This document shows, in pieces, positions 18,572-27,554 of a stretch of 64,000 nt of DNA (the first letter of the stretch is position 1; each line of letters begins with the position of its first letter). The notes beneath the pieces were generated by a model. The model was not told the origin of the DNA, searched no databases, and saw only the letters and a list, made by a program, of their open reading frames with translations. Made by a program: the position numbers and the translations under genes. The DNA comes from Ferroplasma acidarmanus Fer1. Lineage in GTDB: Archaea; Thermoplasmatota; Thermoplasmata; Thermoplasmatales; Thermoplasmataceae. The stretch lies in NCBI RefSeq assembly GCF_000152265.2, contig NC_021592.1:434001-498000 (forward strand), read 5' to 3'.

Positions 18572-19469
18572 ACAGGGAAATAAGCGCTTCATTTACAGTA
18601 TCGGGAGCCAGTGCCCCTGAGAGTACTGCATTTTTGACCATGCTATATTCACCGCTCACCATGTATGTTGCCAGTGGCATTTTATAAAGTTGCTTTGCCC
18701 GGTAAATCATATCCAGGTAGAATAAAGCTGGCTTTACCATAATTATGTCGGCGCCTTCCTTCACGTCAAGGTCTATTTCACGCATTGCCTCGTCACCATT
18801 CCGGTAATCCATCTGATAACTTTTCCTGTCGCCAAATTGTGGTGTGGAATCTGCGGCATCCCTGAATGGCCCATAGAGGTTGGATGCAAATTTTGAACTG
18901 TATGCCATAATAAGTGTGTTGACATAGCCATTGGAATCCATTGCCTTCCTTATGGCCCCGACCTGCCCGTCCATCATACCCGAAGGGGCAACTATGTCAA
19001 CGCCTGCCTCTGCATAGCTTATTGCCTCTTTTCCATAAATATCAAGGGTTTTATCGTTATCCACATAGCCATTGGATATTACCCCACAATGACCTGTATC
19101 CGTATATTCACAGAGGCAGAGATCTGCAATTACATTCAATTTTGTATTTGACTTTGCAGACCTGATGGCTTTCTGGACTATTCCATCATGGTCATAGGAT
19201 GCGGTGCCTGAAGAATCCTTATGTTTTGGTATTCCGAAAATTATAATATTTTTGACCCCGATGTCCTCAAGATGCCCTATATATTTTTCATATTCGTTCA
19301 ATGCATACCGGTAAATTCCTGGCATTGACTTAATTGCAGTTTTCGATTTTTCTGTCTCATCTACAAAAACTGGCATTATAAGCTTATCTGAATTTATTGT
19401 AGTTTCACTGAAAATATCCCTTAGATTGCTATTTAACCTGTACCTTCTCATACGTTCAACTGGAAACAT
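18501..19469 (-). CDS. hemB: Porphobilinogen synthase (delta-aminolevulinate dehydratase)
   Basis: Condenses two 5-aminolevulinate molecules to porphobilinogen, early in tetrapyrrole synthesis. The 322-residue protein has the zinc-binding site DLCLCEYTDTGHCG around residue 117, the active-site lysine segment SSKFASNLYGPFR and the Schiff-base lysine in MVKPALFYLD. Length is normal. It is the last gene of a same-strand group with queC and a 2-hydroxyacid dehydrogenase, 40 bases after queC. Its end overlaps the convergent glycosyltransferase-like gene by 71 bases, so the two messages are complementary over that stretch. Heme supply is consistent with the P450 nearby. Confidence 0.96.
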   Translation of the reverse strand: MFPVERMRRYRLNSNLRDIFSETTINSDKLIMPVFVDETEKSKTAIKSMPGIYRYALNEYEKYIGHLEDIGVKNIIIFGIPKHKDSSGTASYDHDGIVQKAIRSAKSNTKLNVIADLCLCEYTDTGHCGVISNGYVDNDKTLDIYGKEAISYAEAGVDIVAPSGMMDGQVGAIRKAMDSNGYVNTLIMAYSSKFASNLYGPFRDAADSTPQFGDRKSYQMDYRNGDEAMREIDLDVKEGADIIMVKPALFYLDMIYRAKQLYKMPLATYMVSGEYSMVKNAVLSGALAPDTVNEALISLFRAGSDLAITYFAEDYIANHGKA

Positions 19470-19509
19470 AATGGTAAATATGGTTAATTGCTAAATAAAT
19501 ATTGTTAAT

Positions 19510-20229
19510 TCAAATTTTTCCGTTGCTTTTTAAGTATTCACTGTAAAATTCCGGATAGGCCTCATATTCTATATCATCGAAATCATGGGCTTCCATGAAG
19601 CCTTTCAGCCTGAGCAGGCATGAATCACATTTTCCGCATGCTTTATCCCTTCCATTGTAGCATGACCATGTAAGCCGGTATGGAACACCAAGTCTCCTGC
19701 CAAGCTTCACTATATCACTTTTTGTAAGGTATTGCAATGGCACCATAATCCTGAATCCATCTGTAATTCCCAGTTCTGTGCCAAGATTTAATGTTTTTTC
19801 CATGGTGTTGAAGAATTCTGGCCTGCAATCAGGATATCCAGAATAATCTATTGCATTTGCCCCTATAAAAATAGAATTAGCTTTTATTGTTTCTCCATAT
19901 GCGGCAGCAAGTGAGATGAATATGGTATTCCTGGCTGGCACATATGTAACCGGTATTTCCTTTTCAATGTTTTCCAATCCACGCTCAGGCACATCTATTT
20001 TATCTGTGAGTGCAGAACCACCTATCTGTGTCATGTCAATTTTTATTTTCTTCAGCTTGACCCCATAGTAATTGCAAATATCCTCCGAACTCTGTAGTTC
20101 CCGAATATGCCTCTGCCCGTAGTCAAAACTTACAGGATAAACCTTATAACCATTATCCAGTGCATATGCCAGAACGGTAGGAGAATCAAGCCCTCCTGAA
20201 ATCAGTATCACTGCCTTATCATTAGCCAT
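19510..20229 (-). CDS. queC: 7-cyano-7-deazaguanine synthase
   Basis: Makes preQ0 from 7-carboxy-7-deazaguanine with ATP and ammonia; in archaea preQ0 feeds the tRNA base archaeosine. The 239-residue protein begins with the PP-loop SGGLDSPT (residues 11-18), has the SFDYGQRH substrate segment and ends with the zinc cluster CYNGRDKACGKCDSC (about residues 200-214). All features are intact. It starts 22 bases after the 2-hydroxyacid dehydrogenase and precedes hemB. No other queuosine or archaeosine gene is in the window. Confidence 0.95.
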   Translation of the reverse strand: MANDKAVILISGGLDSPTVLAYALDNGYKVYPVSFDYGQRHIRELQSSEDICNYYGVKLKKIKIDMTQIGGSALTDKIDVPERGLENIEKEIPVTYVPARNTIFISLAAAYGETIKANSIFIGANAIDYSGYPDCRPEFFNTMEKTLNLGTELGITDGFRIMVPLQYLTKSDIVKLGRRLGVPYRLTWSCYNGRDKACGKCDSCLLRLKGFMEAHDFDDIEYEAYPEFYSEYLKSNGKI

Positions 20230-20251
20230 GGCACATAATTATAGCACAGTA

Positions 20252-21187
20252 TTATAATTTATATAGCGGGTCTTTCCCATTGAGCACATTTACAAGATTT
20301 GTTACTGCAGTCTCAGCCATTTTGTCCCTTGTTTCATATGTTGCACTTCCAAGGTGTGGCGTCACGACAACGTTGCTGAATGAAAGAATAGGATTTGTAT
20401 TGTCAACAGGCTCGTCCTCGAAAACATCAAGTGCAGCACCCTCAATTATTTTCTCATTCAGTGCCCTTACGAGGTCTTTTTCATTTACAATTTTTCCCCT
20501 TGTGCCATTGATAAGAAATGCAGTTTTCTTCATTTTAGAAATTTTCTGGTAATCCATGAAATGGAAAGTATCTGCATTAAGGTCCAGTGCTATTATAACA
20601 AAATCTGATTGTTGCAGAAGTTCGTCTATGCTGGCAAAATCAGCATCAACATCATGCCTGTGCCTGCTATAATATATAATTTTCATATCAAAGCCAGAGG
20701 CTCTTCTGGCTATTGCTTTCCCTATTCTACCCATTCCTATTATTCCAAGTGTTTTGCCATGTATTTCGCTTCCAAGCATAAATGTGGGGTTCCATCCGGC
20801 TTTCCAATCATTTTTATGTATAAGGTCGTTTCCGGATACAATGTTTCTTGCTGCAGCTATCATCAGGCCAAATATCAGGTCCGCTGTAGCGTCTGTGAGC
20901 ACTTCTGGAGTATTCGTAACTATTATCCCCTTTGACTTTGCATATTCAACATCAATATGGTCGTATCCAACACTGTATGTACTTATTACCTTCAATTTTT
21001 TACCATGGTCTATTAATTCTTTATCTATTTTCTCATTTAATGTTATCAATATTCCATCAGCGCTTCCAATGTTTGAAAGCAGCCAATCTCTCATATTCCC
21101 ATTCCCGGAAAAAACTTCTATCTCCATATTTTCTATTTTTTCAATATAATTTCCCGGTATATTCCTGGTCACAAGAATTTTATACAT
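20252..21187 (-). CDS. D-isomer-specific 2-hydroxyacid dehydrogenase
   Basis: A 311-residue NAD(P)-dependent dehydrogenase. The Rossmann motif GIIGMGRIGKAIAR lies near residue 147, the catalytic arginine is in NGTRGKIV, the glutamate in DVFEDEP, and the histidine in PHLGSATYETR. The substrate could be glyoxylate, hydroxypyruvate, glycerate or another 2-oxoacid; members with this layout are usually named glyoxylate or hydroxypyruvate reductases. It is the first gene of the run to queC and hemB, but no shared function is evident, so the grouping may reflect only compact packing. Confidence 0.88.
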   Translation of the reverse strand: MYKILVTRNIPGNYIEKIENMEIEVFSGNGNMRDWLLSNIGSADGILITLNEKIDKELIDHGKKLKVISTYSVGYDHIDVEYAKSKGIIVTNTPEVLTDATADLIFGLMIAAARNIVSGNDLIHKNDWKAGWNPTFMLGSEIHGKTLGIIGMGRIGKAIARRASGFDMKIIYYSRHRHDVDADFASIDELLQQSDFVIIALDLNADTFHFMDYQKISKMKKTAFLINGTRGKIVNEKDLVRALNEKIIEGAALDVFEDEPVDNTNPILSFSNVVVTPHLGSATYETRDKMAETAVTNLVNVLNGKDPLYKL

Positions 21188-21304
21188 ATAAACTCATATA
21201 ATAAAATAATAAAACTTTTTCCATGAAAGATTGGGCTTTATATATTTATATATAGTATATATAGATAAATCTTAATAATACGTTAAAAATAGAGAGCAGA
21301 TAAA

Positions 21305-21967
21305 TTGAGTGTAATTACTTCTATAACTGTAGGCCTTATAAAGTTCGTTGAGGCAATAATAATAAAGCTTGGATTGGGTGGAGTATTTTTCCTTATGCTT
21401 CTTGAGGGTATGTTACTGCCAATACCATCTGAAATCGTCATGACATTTTCCGGTTACCTTGCTTTTTACAGGCTCCTGGATCCGTATAGCCCCTATGTCT
21501 CAGTTGTACTGCTTCTTATTGTGGGTTCTGTTGGAGACCTTATAGGTGCATGGATAGCTTACTGGATAGGCAAATACGGTGGTGACCCATTTATAATTAG
21601 ATATGGAAAATATTTGTTCTTGAAACCTGATACAATAGACAGGACAAAGGCCTGGTTTAACAGATATGGAGATCTTTCTGTTTTTATAACGCGGTTTATA
21701 CCTGTATTCAGGACTTTTATTTCAATACCGGCCGGGATTGCTACAATGAACTTCAGGAAATTTTCCATTTATACACTTTCGGGAGACATTATATTTAATG
21801 TGGTACTTATTTACCTTGGTATACTATTCGGGTCACACTGGGAAATTCTTTCAAAATACTTTACTGAATATTCCTATGTGGGCATCGCCATCTTTGCTGT
21901 AATAATTGTTTATCTAATTGTCAGGGTAATAAGGAATAGAAACCGGAACACACAACTAAACAAATAA
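21305..21967 (+). CDS. DedA-family membrane protein
   Basis: The 220-residue protein has 4-6 membrane helices and DedA signatures: EGMLLPIPSEIVM near residue 35, GDLIGAWIAYWIGKYGG near 78, and the charged motif FITRFIPVFRTFISIPAG near 133. DedA proteins act in membrane homeostasis and phospholipid flipping. The apparent start is a TTG at 21305; a GTG at 21308 is a close alternative, and I see no better ATG upstream of helix 1. It precedes an MFS transporter by 21 bases. Confidence 0.88.
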   Translation: MSVITSITVGLIKFVEAIIIKLGLGGVFFLMLLEGMLLPIPSEIVMTFSGYLAFYRLLDPYSPYVSVVLLLIVGSVGDLIGAWIAYWIGKYGGDPFIIRYGKYLFLKPDTIDRTKAWFNRYGDLSVFITRFIPVFRTFISIPAGIATMNFRKFSIYTLSGDIIFNVVLIYLGILFGSHWEILSKYFTEYSYVGIAIFAVIIVYLIVRVIRNRNRNTQLNK

Positions 21968-21997
21968 ATAATATACTAATAAACAATATTGAATAAT

Positions 21998-23236
21998 ATG
22001 TTTTCAGATTCGCCTGATGTTGTTAACAGGTCTTTCCGTTATCTGCTCATTTCAAGGGCTCTCCGGAGTTCTGCACTTATATTTGTAACACTCTCCCTGC
22101 CCCTTTATCTTCACTTTCTCCACTTCTCACTGGTATTTATCAGCCTCATATATATCCCCATTATACTTTTTAATGTAGTCCTTGTACTTATTCTTGGACG
22201 GCTCGGTGACAAGATCGGATATTCAAAAATACTCATATTGGGCGAGGCGTTTCCTGTAGTAGGATTATTATTGCTTGCCTTATCCACGAACATATATGTT
22301 ATAGCCACAGGTGCAATTATAGCTGGAATCACCGGTGGTGCAGGGGGGATGAGAGGTGCATTTTCACCTGGAATGACAGCATTCGTCGCCAATAATTATC
22401 CAGGAGAAGGCAACAGGGTAAACCGCCTGTCGCTTCTGACTGCAACGGCATCCTTTTTTTCAATATTCGGTGGATTATTCCTATCACTCTATGGCATCAT
22501 ATCATCCGCCATAGGCATTCTTCTGTTTTACCGCGTATTCTTTATAGTATCATTTTTGCTGGTATTCGGGTCATTAATAGCATTATCAAGGCTTCATGAA
22601 TACAGAAGGCCTAAAAAGACAACAAGAATAATGAAAAAGGCCAGTTTCAAGTATCTATTGAGGATTATTTTGCCCAATAGCATAAACGCCGCTGCAATTG
22701 GGATAGCGATGCCATTGCTGCCTCTTTTCTTTGAGCTGAAATTCCATGTAGACCCCGGAACCGTGGGAAATATATATACAATAGCTTATGCGGCTACGGC
22801 AATAGGGTCTTTTACTTCAGGAAAATTCATCAATGGCAGGATAGATTCACTTAAGATGGCATCTATAGCCCATATTCTTCAGGGGGCATTGTTTATAATA
22901 ATAGCATTTACCCCATTCCTGTTTATAGCCACCGCTATATATGTTGGAAGAATGGCTGTTGCAGGAATAGGATCGCCCATGAGGGGCGCCATAAACGTAA
23001 GGGGCATTGACAAGGAGGATTATGGCACATCCACTTCAATACAGGGAGTGTCCGGAAGGGGATCACAGCTAACAACCGGTGCATCTGGCTATCTTATGGA
23101 TTTAAATTTTGCATTTCCATTATTGATTGGCGGAGCCATGCAGGCCGCCGGCGGAGTTCTTTATTATGTGCTTGTGAAAAGCTGGCATCCGGAGAAGAGT
23201 TCTGAACGCAGAAGTGAAACAGTAAAAACCAATTAA
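21998..23236 (+). CDS. Major facilitator superfamily transporter
   Basis: A 12-helix transporter of about 412 residues. The MFS loop 2-3 motif appears as GRLGDKIGYSK near residue 68, and the second half has SGKFINGRIDS at the equivalent position. A glycine-rich helix 4 (GITGGAGGMRGAFSPGMTAFVA) and the later GIGSPMRGAINVRG are typical of drug/H+ antiporter-like archaeal MFS proteins. No substrate can be assigned. The ATG at 21998 is preferred over an in-frame TTG at 21989. It probably shares a message with the DedA gene and ends just before the convergent phosphatase gene (4-base overlap). Confidence 0.84.
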   Translation: MFSDSPDVVNRSFRYLLISRALRSSALIFVTLSLPLYLHFLHFSLVFISLIYIPIILFNVVLVLILGRLGDKIGYSKILILGEAFPVVGLLLLALSTNIYVIATGAIIAGITGGAGGMRGAFSPGMTAFVANNYPGEGNRVNRLSLLTATASFFSIFGGLFLSLYGIISSAIGILLFYRVFFIVSFLLVFGSLIALSRLHEYRRPKKTTRIMKKASFKYLLRIILPNSINAAAIGIAMPLLPLFFELKFHVDPGTVGNIYTIAYAATAIGSFTSGKFINGRIDSLKMASIAHILQGALFIIIAFTPFLFIATAIYVGRMAVAGIGSPMRGAINVRGIDKEDYGTSTSIQGVSGRGSQLTTGASGYLMDLNFAFPLLIGGAMQAAGGVLYYVLVKSWHPEKSSERRSETVKTN

Positions 23237-23832
23237 GAAAATATTGATTTTATCTTATCATCAAGGTTTATAGCTCCAAGTGACAGTAATTTAAGAGGGC
23301 TCCGGGCAATAACAGTCATGGATGCATTTTTAATAGCCATGCCAAAACTTTCTCCCTCAGATAATCCCATGTAATAGGATGCAATTGCACGGATAGGGTC
23401 TGAATGTGAAACAAATATATATTTTCCCTTATACTCATCCATGCATGCCTTAACACGTTCCTGTAGATGTTCCCACGTTTCCATTCCCAGTGAGTCCCTT
23501 ACTTTTCCCGTTATATGTGAATTTGGATACAGGGTATCAAGGAATTCGTTTATATTATGCCCATTAGCGTTTCCCAGGTAGACCTCCCTTAAACGGTCAT
23601 CTATTTTAACATCCAGACCAACGTAATTTGAAATAATATTCGCTGTATCGTATGCCCTCTTTATCGGGCTTGATATTATTCCATCAAATTTCAATCCGGT
23701 TAATTGTTCACCGGTTCTCTCTGCCTGTTTTTCTCCTGTATCCGTAAGTGTATTGTGGTCAACATCATCGGAAAGTACTTTTTCAACATTTATGTTGCTT
23801 TCACCGTGCCTGATAAATATATATCCTCTCAT
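23233..23832 (-). CDS. Histidine phosphatase family protein (phosphoglycerate mutase-like)
   Basis: The catalytic motif FIRHGESN begins at about residue 6 if translation starts at the ATG at 23832 (MRGYIFIRHGE), which is the usual distance for the family. A longer reading from 23904 would add a hydrophobic 24-residue leader and is less likely. The second catalytic histidine is in VSHSDPIRA near residue 147, and the proton donor region is REVYLGNANG. These enzymes remove phosphate from sugars or metabolites; the cobalamin phosphatase and phosphoglycerate mutase branches are both possible. Confidence 0.85.
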   Translation of the reverse strand: MRGYIFIRHGESNINVEKVLSDDVDHNTLTDTGEKQAERTGEQLTGLKFDGIISSPIKRAYDTANIISNYVGLDVKIDDRLREVYLGNANGHNINEFLDTLYPNSHITGKVRDSLGMETWEHLQERVKACMDEYKGKYIFVSHSDPIRAIASYYMGLSEGESFGMAIKNASMTVIARSPLKLLSLGAINLDDKIKSIFS

Positions 23833-24127
23833 AGGTGGGAATAAAATAATTATTAATAAATATACATACATATCACTTTGCCTGATTGAGTTTTTATCGG
23901 ACAAATATGTATATATATTGCAATATCTGCGATAATAATTAATTTCTTCTATCCTTGAAGGGTTTCAGGTAGAGATTGCCTTAAATTCCTGAAAGCTGAT
24001 AAAGTGATATACTATTGTTTTGTATTGCTTTCAGGCAACTATGATTAAAAGTATCCATGCAACAGGGCATTATATCTCCATGAATATTTATTTATAACAA
24101 CATCAGTTTACCCAGCAGGTAGAAAAT

Positions 24128-25429
24128 ATGTTTGATTTCATTGATTATCTTTCGATTTCTAATATTTTAATAAATAATTTGTGGATAGTAATCGCTGCAA
24201 TTTTCATTTTTGCTATGACAATTGCAGTTGGATTCCTGGAAGTAGGTGAGCTGGGAAAGAAATTTAAAAATAGTATGCTGAAAACCATAGTAATCACCGG
24301 GACAGCTATGTTTGTAATGGCTATAATCGGGTTTAATACGGCTTTTGCCCCTACACTATATGGTATAATTGGAAATCCATTTTATAAGGATGGCTTCATG
24401 CTTGGCGGATTCTCCCCTGGAGTCATATTCAATACCTGGTGGTCAATGGGTACCTCGTATTTTAATACAGGTTTAACTACAGGTTCATACTTTTTCTTTG
24501 AAACTGCATGTGCAGCTGTAACACTCGCCCTTGTTGGTGTCATAGTTTTAAATAAGGTAAAATTCGGGGCCTTTTTTGCTTTTTCTATAGTATATTTTAT
24601 ATTTATATGGAATCTCCCTGCTGCATGGATCTGGAATCCATCTGGCTGGCTTTACCAGATGGGCATGAGGGATTTTGCAGGCGGGATTGTAGTACATGGG
24701 GCTGCTGCCATCGCCGGGCTCGCCATAGTATATGAAATATGGAGGGAAGAGAGAAAAAAGGGGTTAAAAACATCATTGAAAGTAAATATAAAGCCAGATT
24801 ACCAGTGGCTAGCGGTCGGAATATTGATTTTATGGATTGGGTGGTTTGGATTTAATCCGGGGAGCATACTTGCATTCAATGATGATGTATTGGTAGTTGT
24901 GATTGCAACATTTGTCGCCTCTGGAGCTGGAATGGTATCCACCATGTTGTTTTCAAGAATGTTTGATAGGGAAACTCCAATTATTATTGTCGCTGTCAAT
25001 GGGATATTAATGGGTTTGATAATAGTAACTCCCCTGGCAGGATTTGTCAGCCCTGCCAGTGCACTTATACTTGGTTTAATAGGTGGCCCATTGTTTGTTG
25101 GCGCAGAAAAATTATTCGCTAAGGTTAAATGGTTCTCAGACCCAGTGGGATTATTCCCTGCCCATGGAGTAGGTGGCATATTCGGTGTATTGATGATAGG
25201 GTTATTTACACAGCATGCATTTGCCGCAGCTTCTGGAAACGCTATACTGCCAAATGGATTATTATTCGGTGGTGGTTTTGCTGCTCTAAGACAGCTTGGT
25301 ATAGAGGCTTTCGGCGTCTTCGTTGTAGTTATAACTGTATTTGCGATCTCTTTCCTGGCTATATTCATTATTGGGAAAATATCCCATGGAATTCTCAATG
25401 AGGACGCATATAAACAATCGGAGAGATAA
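24128..25429 (+). CDS. amt: Ammonium transporter (Amt family)
   Basis: A 433-residue protein with eleven membrane helices and Amt hallmarks: the conserved HGAAAIAGLA segment near residue 190 (first pore histidine), GWFGFNPGS near 237, and PAHGVGGIFG near 343 with the second pore histidine. It conducts ammonium or ammonia inward. No GlnK/PII gene is adjacent, although the two are often paired. In the same window the arginine deiminase pathway, urocanate hydratase and formimidoyltransferase handle nitrogen. Confidence 0.93.
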   Translation: MFDFIDYLSISNILINNLWIVIAAIFIFAMTIAVGFLEVGELGKKFKNSMLKTIVITGTAMFVMAIIGFNTAFAPTLYGIIGNPFYKDGFMLGGFSPGVIFNTWWSMGTSYFNTGLTTGSYFFFETACAAVTLALVGVIVLNKVKFGAFFAFSIVYFIFIWNLPAAWIWNPSGWLYQMGMRDFAGGIVVHGAAAIAGLAIVYEIWREERKKGLKTSLKVNIKPDYQWLAVGILILWIGWFGFNPGSILAFNDDVLVVVIATFVASGAGMVSTMLFSRMFDRETPIIIVAVNGILMGLIIVTPLAGFVSPASALILGLIGGPLFVGAEKLFAKVKWFSDPVGLFPAHGVGGIFGVLMIGLFTQHAFAAASGNAILPNGLLFGGGFAALRQLGIEAFGVFVVVITVFAISFLAIFIIGKISHGILNEDAYKQSER

Positions 25430-25491
25430 TAAATTTTAAAATTTTTCTAGTTTTTTTAAATTAGACAATGCTATGAATAAGAGAATTCTAG

Positions 25492-25566
25492 CGGGCTCGG
25501 TGGGATTTGGACCCACGATCACCGACTTAGAAGGACGGTGCCTTATCCATACTAGGCCACGAGCCC
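25492..25566 (-). tRNA. tRNA-Arg (anticodon TCT)
   Basis: Read on the minus strand, acceptor arm GGGCTCG pairs with CGAGCCC, the D arm is GCCT/AGGC, and the T arm is GTGGG with loop TCCAAAT and CCCAC. The anticodon loop CTTCTAA gives anticodon TCT, which reads AGA, one of the common arginine codons in this DNA. The anticodon stem CCGTC/GTCGG has one T-T mismatch at 30:40. CCA is not encoded. The T loop has TCC instead of TTC. Confidence 0.9.
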
Positions 25567-25836
25567 GCTTCCAATATTTTAGGATATAATATAAGTATTT
25601 CTATCTATGCCGAATATTTAGTTTCTGCCTTATTGCAATGTAATTACAGGAAATTACGGTACTTTTAGATATTTTTCTGCACGTCACAATTGTTATCTAA
25701 GCTATTGTATTGCAAATCCAGTATTTCTGTGCTCGCCATAACAGATTGAAAATCATTACATACAGTCAATATCGGTTATAGACCAGATAATAAAGTATAG
25801 ATAAAAGTTATGCATTGGTATACTGTTGAGTTATAT

Positions 25837-26085
25837 ATGTTTGAAAAGGAAATGACTGTGGGTTCGAATGGGCAGGTAGTAATACCGGTTGCGTTAAGGA
25901 AAACATTAAAAATCACCCCCGGTTCAAAAATGATTTTCAAAATAGACGGTAATAAAATAATACTGGAAAAATTAAAAATAGATTCAGTCAATATATTCAG
26001 GGAGACTTCAAAAAAGGGAAAAAATGTAAATGAAATAAAATATAGCGAATATGAGGATGAAATTATTAAAAGGAATAAATCATGA
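25837..26085 (+). CDS. AbrB/SpoVT-type antitoxin-like DNA-binding protein
   Basis: From the ATG at 25837 the protein has 82 residues. The first 45 form a swapped-hairpin AbrB domain: VGSNGQVVIPVALRKTLKITPGSKMIF, here split by its typical turn residues. The charged C-terminal half is what VapB antitoxins use to bind their toxin. Its stop overlaps by 4 bases (ATGA) the start of a PIN-domain frame that is broken, so this is a VapB-like antitoxin beside a dead toxin. The ATG at 25810 would add nine residues not usual for the family. Confidence 0.8.
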   Translation: MFEKEMTVGSNGQVVIPVALRKTLKITPGSKMIFKIDGNKIILEKLKIDSVNIFRETSKKGKNVNEIKYSEYEDEIIKRNKS

Positions 26086-26279
26086 TATATACCGATTCTA
26101 ATATATTTATATTCGCTGCACTTATCAATGAAGGATTGGGGGAATAATGCCAAACTTATTTTAGAAAAAGTGGAAAATAGAAGTATCGAGGCATCTACCA
26201 GCTCATTAACATATCTTGGGATGGGAATTTTGACAAAATAACTGGGTTAAAAAGAATAGGCATAATGGAATTTAAATAG
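26082..26279 (+). pseudogene. Broken VapC-like PIN-domain toxin
   Basis: The frame opens with MIYTDSNIFIFAALINE, the conserved start of PIN toxins including the first catalytic aspartate. It then runs through five G residues (near 26138-26143) into a stop; reading one base fewer restores GNNAKLILEKVENRS and TSSLTY. A large internal deletion follows, because the frame resumes with only the family's end (WDGNFDKITGLKRI) before TAG at 26277. The toxin is therefore inactivated by a frameshift and a deletion, while the antitoxin upstream is intact. Confidence 0.75.
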
Positions 26280-26305
26280 TATTTTTTTATGGAGTAGCTC
26301 AAATT

Positions 26306-26530
26306 TTAAAATACATTTTGCAATATTACACTGATTTTTTCCAGTCTCCTGTTTGATATTAGAATTAGATTGTGTGCAATTGTTTTTAGGCCTATAGCAG
26401 CAACAAAGTTTCTTTTGCTTATGTACCAGATATTCTCACACTTTAGTATCCCCTCCAGTATACTGAAAGTACTCTCTATTTCCAATATTGGTGAGTATAG
26501 AAGTATATTCCTTTCTCAACTCAATCCTGA
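26306..26530 (-). pseudogene. C-terminal remnant of a DDE transposase (IS5/IS4-like)
   Basis: The minus-strand reading shows IESTFSILEGILKCENIWY and then AIGLKTIAHNLILISNRRLE before a stop at 26306-26308. The IESTFS glutamate and the terminal AHNL helix are typical ends of DDE_Tnp_1 transposases. The left part is out of frame and no start is found. A related end fragment is at 29651-29779 on the other strand, so copies of one element family may have decayed here. Confidence 0.6.
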
Positions 26531-26656
26531 TATTTGTGTATACCGGTAACCCGTCAGTAACTATTCGCCCCTTTTATCTATATCAATTGGTGGAAACGCG
26601 GGTGTATTCAAACACATAATCTTATAGGTCTAATGCCCATATATACCATCACCATG

Positions 26657-27504
26657 TCATTTAGATGCGTTACTTTCATCTGCACCATTTAAATATGTTT
26701 TCTTCTCCAGGCTAATTTTTCTCCGGAGGTAAATTGCATTATATCTTTTCCCTTTATCAGGGTAATTTTGTATAACAATCTCCAAAGCTTTTTTTAGCGT
26801 TGAAATTACGGGAATAGTTGTTCCCATTGTCTCTGCGGCAAATGTATCTGCAGATATTTCGCTATATATGAGATGGATCTTGAGGATAAGTATAATTATA
26901 ACTATACTGGATAATGCCACTATGGCAGAAATTATAAAAAGAAAATAAAACCGGAAAGCCAGAATTGTATCAATACTATTAGAGATACCGCTGCTATAAG
27001 TAAAATTGTGAGAGCTAGAATATAGGTTTTGGCTGCATCTTTTCTAATGAAATGATGGATTTCGTGAAAAACTAAAGCTTCTCTTTCACTATCGTCCAAG
27101 GAATGAAAGAAATTTTCATTTATAAATATCTTTGCTTGTTTTCCTAAAGGGGTAAATGATGGAGATCTGTATGTTTTATTAACTTCAGGGAATTTAAATA
27201 CTTCCAAATCAACATGAGTTATATGCTTGGTTAGTGCAGTGTATTTTTTAGACAAATCATAATCTATTATTGCACTGAAACGTTGAGTTATATCCGTTTT
27301 TCTTCCCTGTTTTGAACTTTGAAGTTGTATCATTATTAATAAAATTACTGCAAACGAGATGAGACTGGCTAGAATATTATAGGATGCTGAATTTCCTAAA
27401 TGAAAGTTATATGGTGTTATATTATTCTTCATTGCTTTAAAACCTCCATAAACAGATGTTCCTGTAGATGTTGATGATACTACTCTTGCAAATATTAATA
27501 TCAA
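26657..27504 (-). pseudogene. M48-type membrane metallopeptidase split by a frameshift
   Basis: Two minus-strand frames form one peptidase. The first (27504 to 26932) has a membrane helix near residue 50 and the zinc motif HEIHH in LVFHEIHHFIRKD, then a hydrophobic segment. The second (26920 to 26657) starts with the next hydrophobic segment and holds the third zinc ligand in SEISADTFAAE, the M48 ExxAD motif. The join is a T-rich tract near 26935-26950 where one base changes the frame: GFIFFL-stop in one frame, LFIISAIVAL in the other. HtpX-like order (HExxH, two helices, ExxAD) is complete when joined. Either a real mutation or a sequencing slip is possible. The N-terminus may be shortened, as an IS256 element begins 51 bases upstream. 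Confidence 0.7.
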
Positions 27505-27554
27505 AGTTTTTTCCAGGTGTTTCCAAGCCTTTTATGGTAATTCATTCCCGTACT

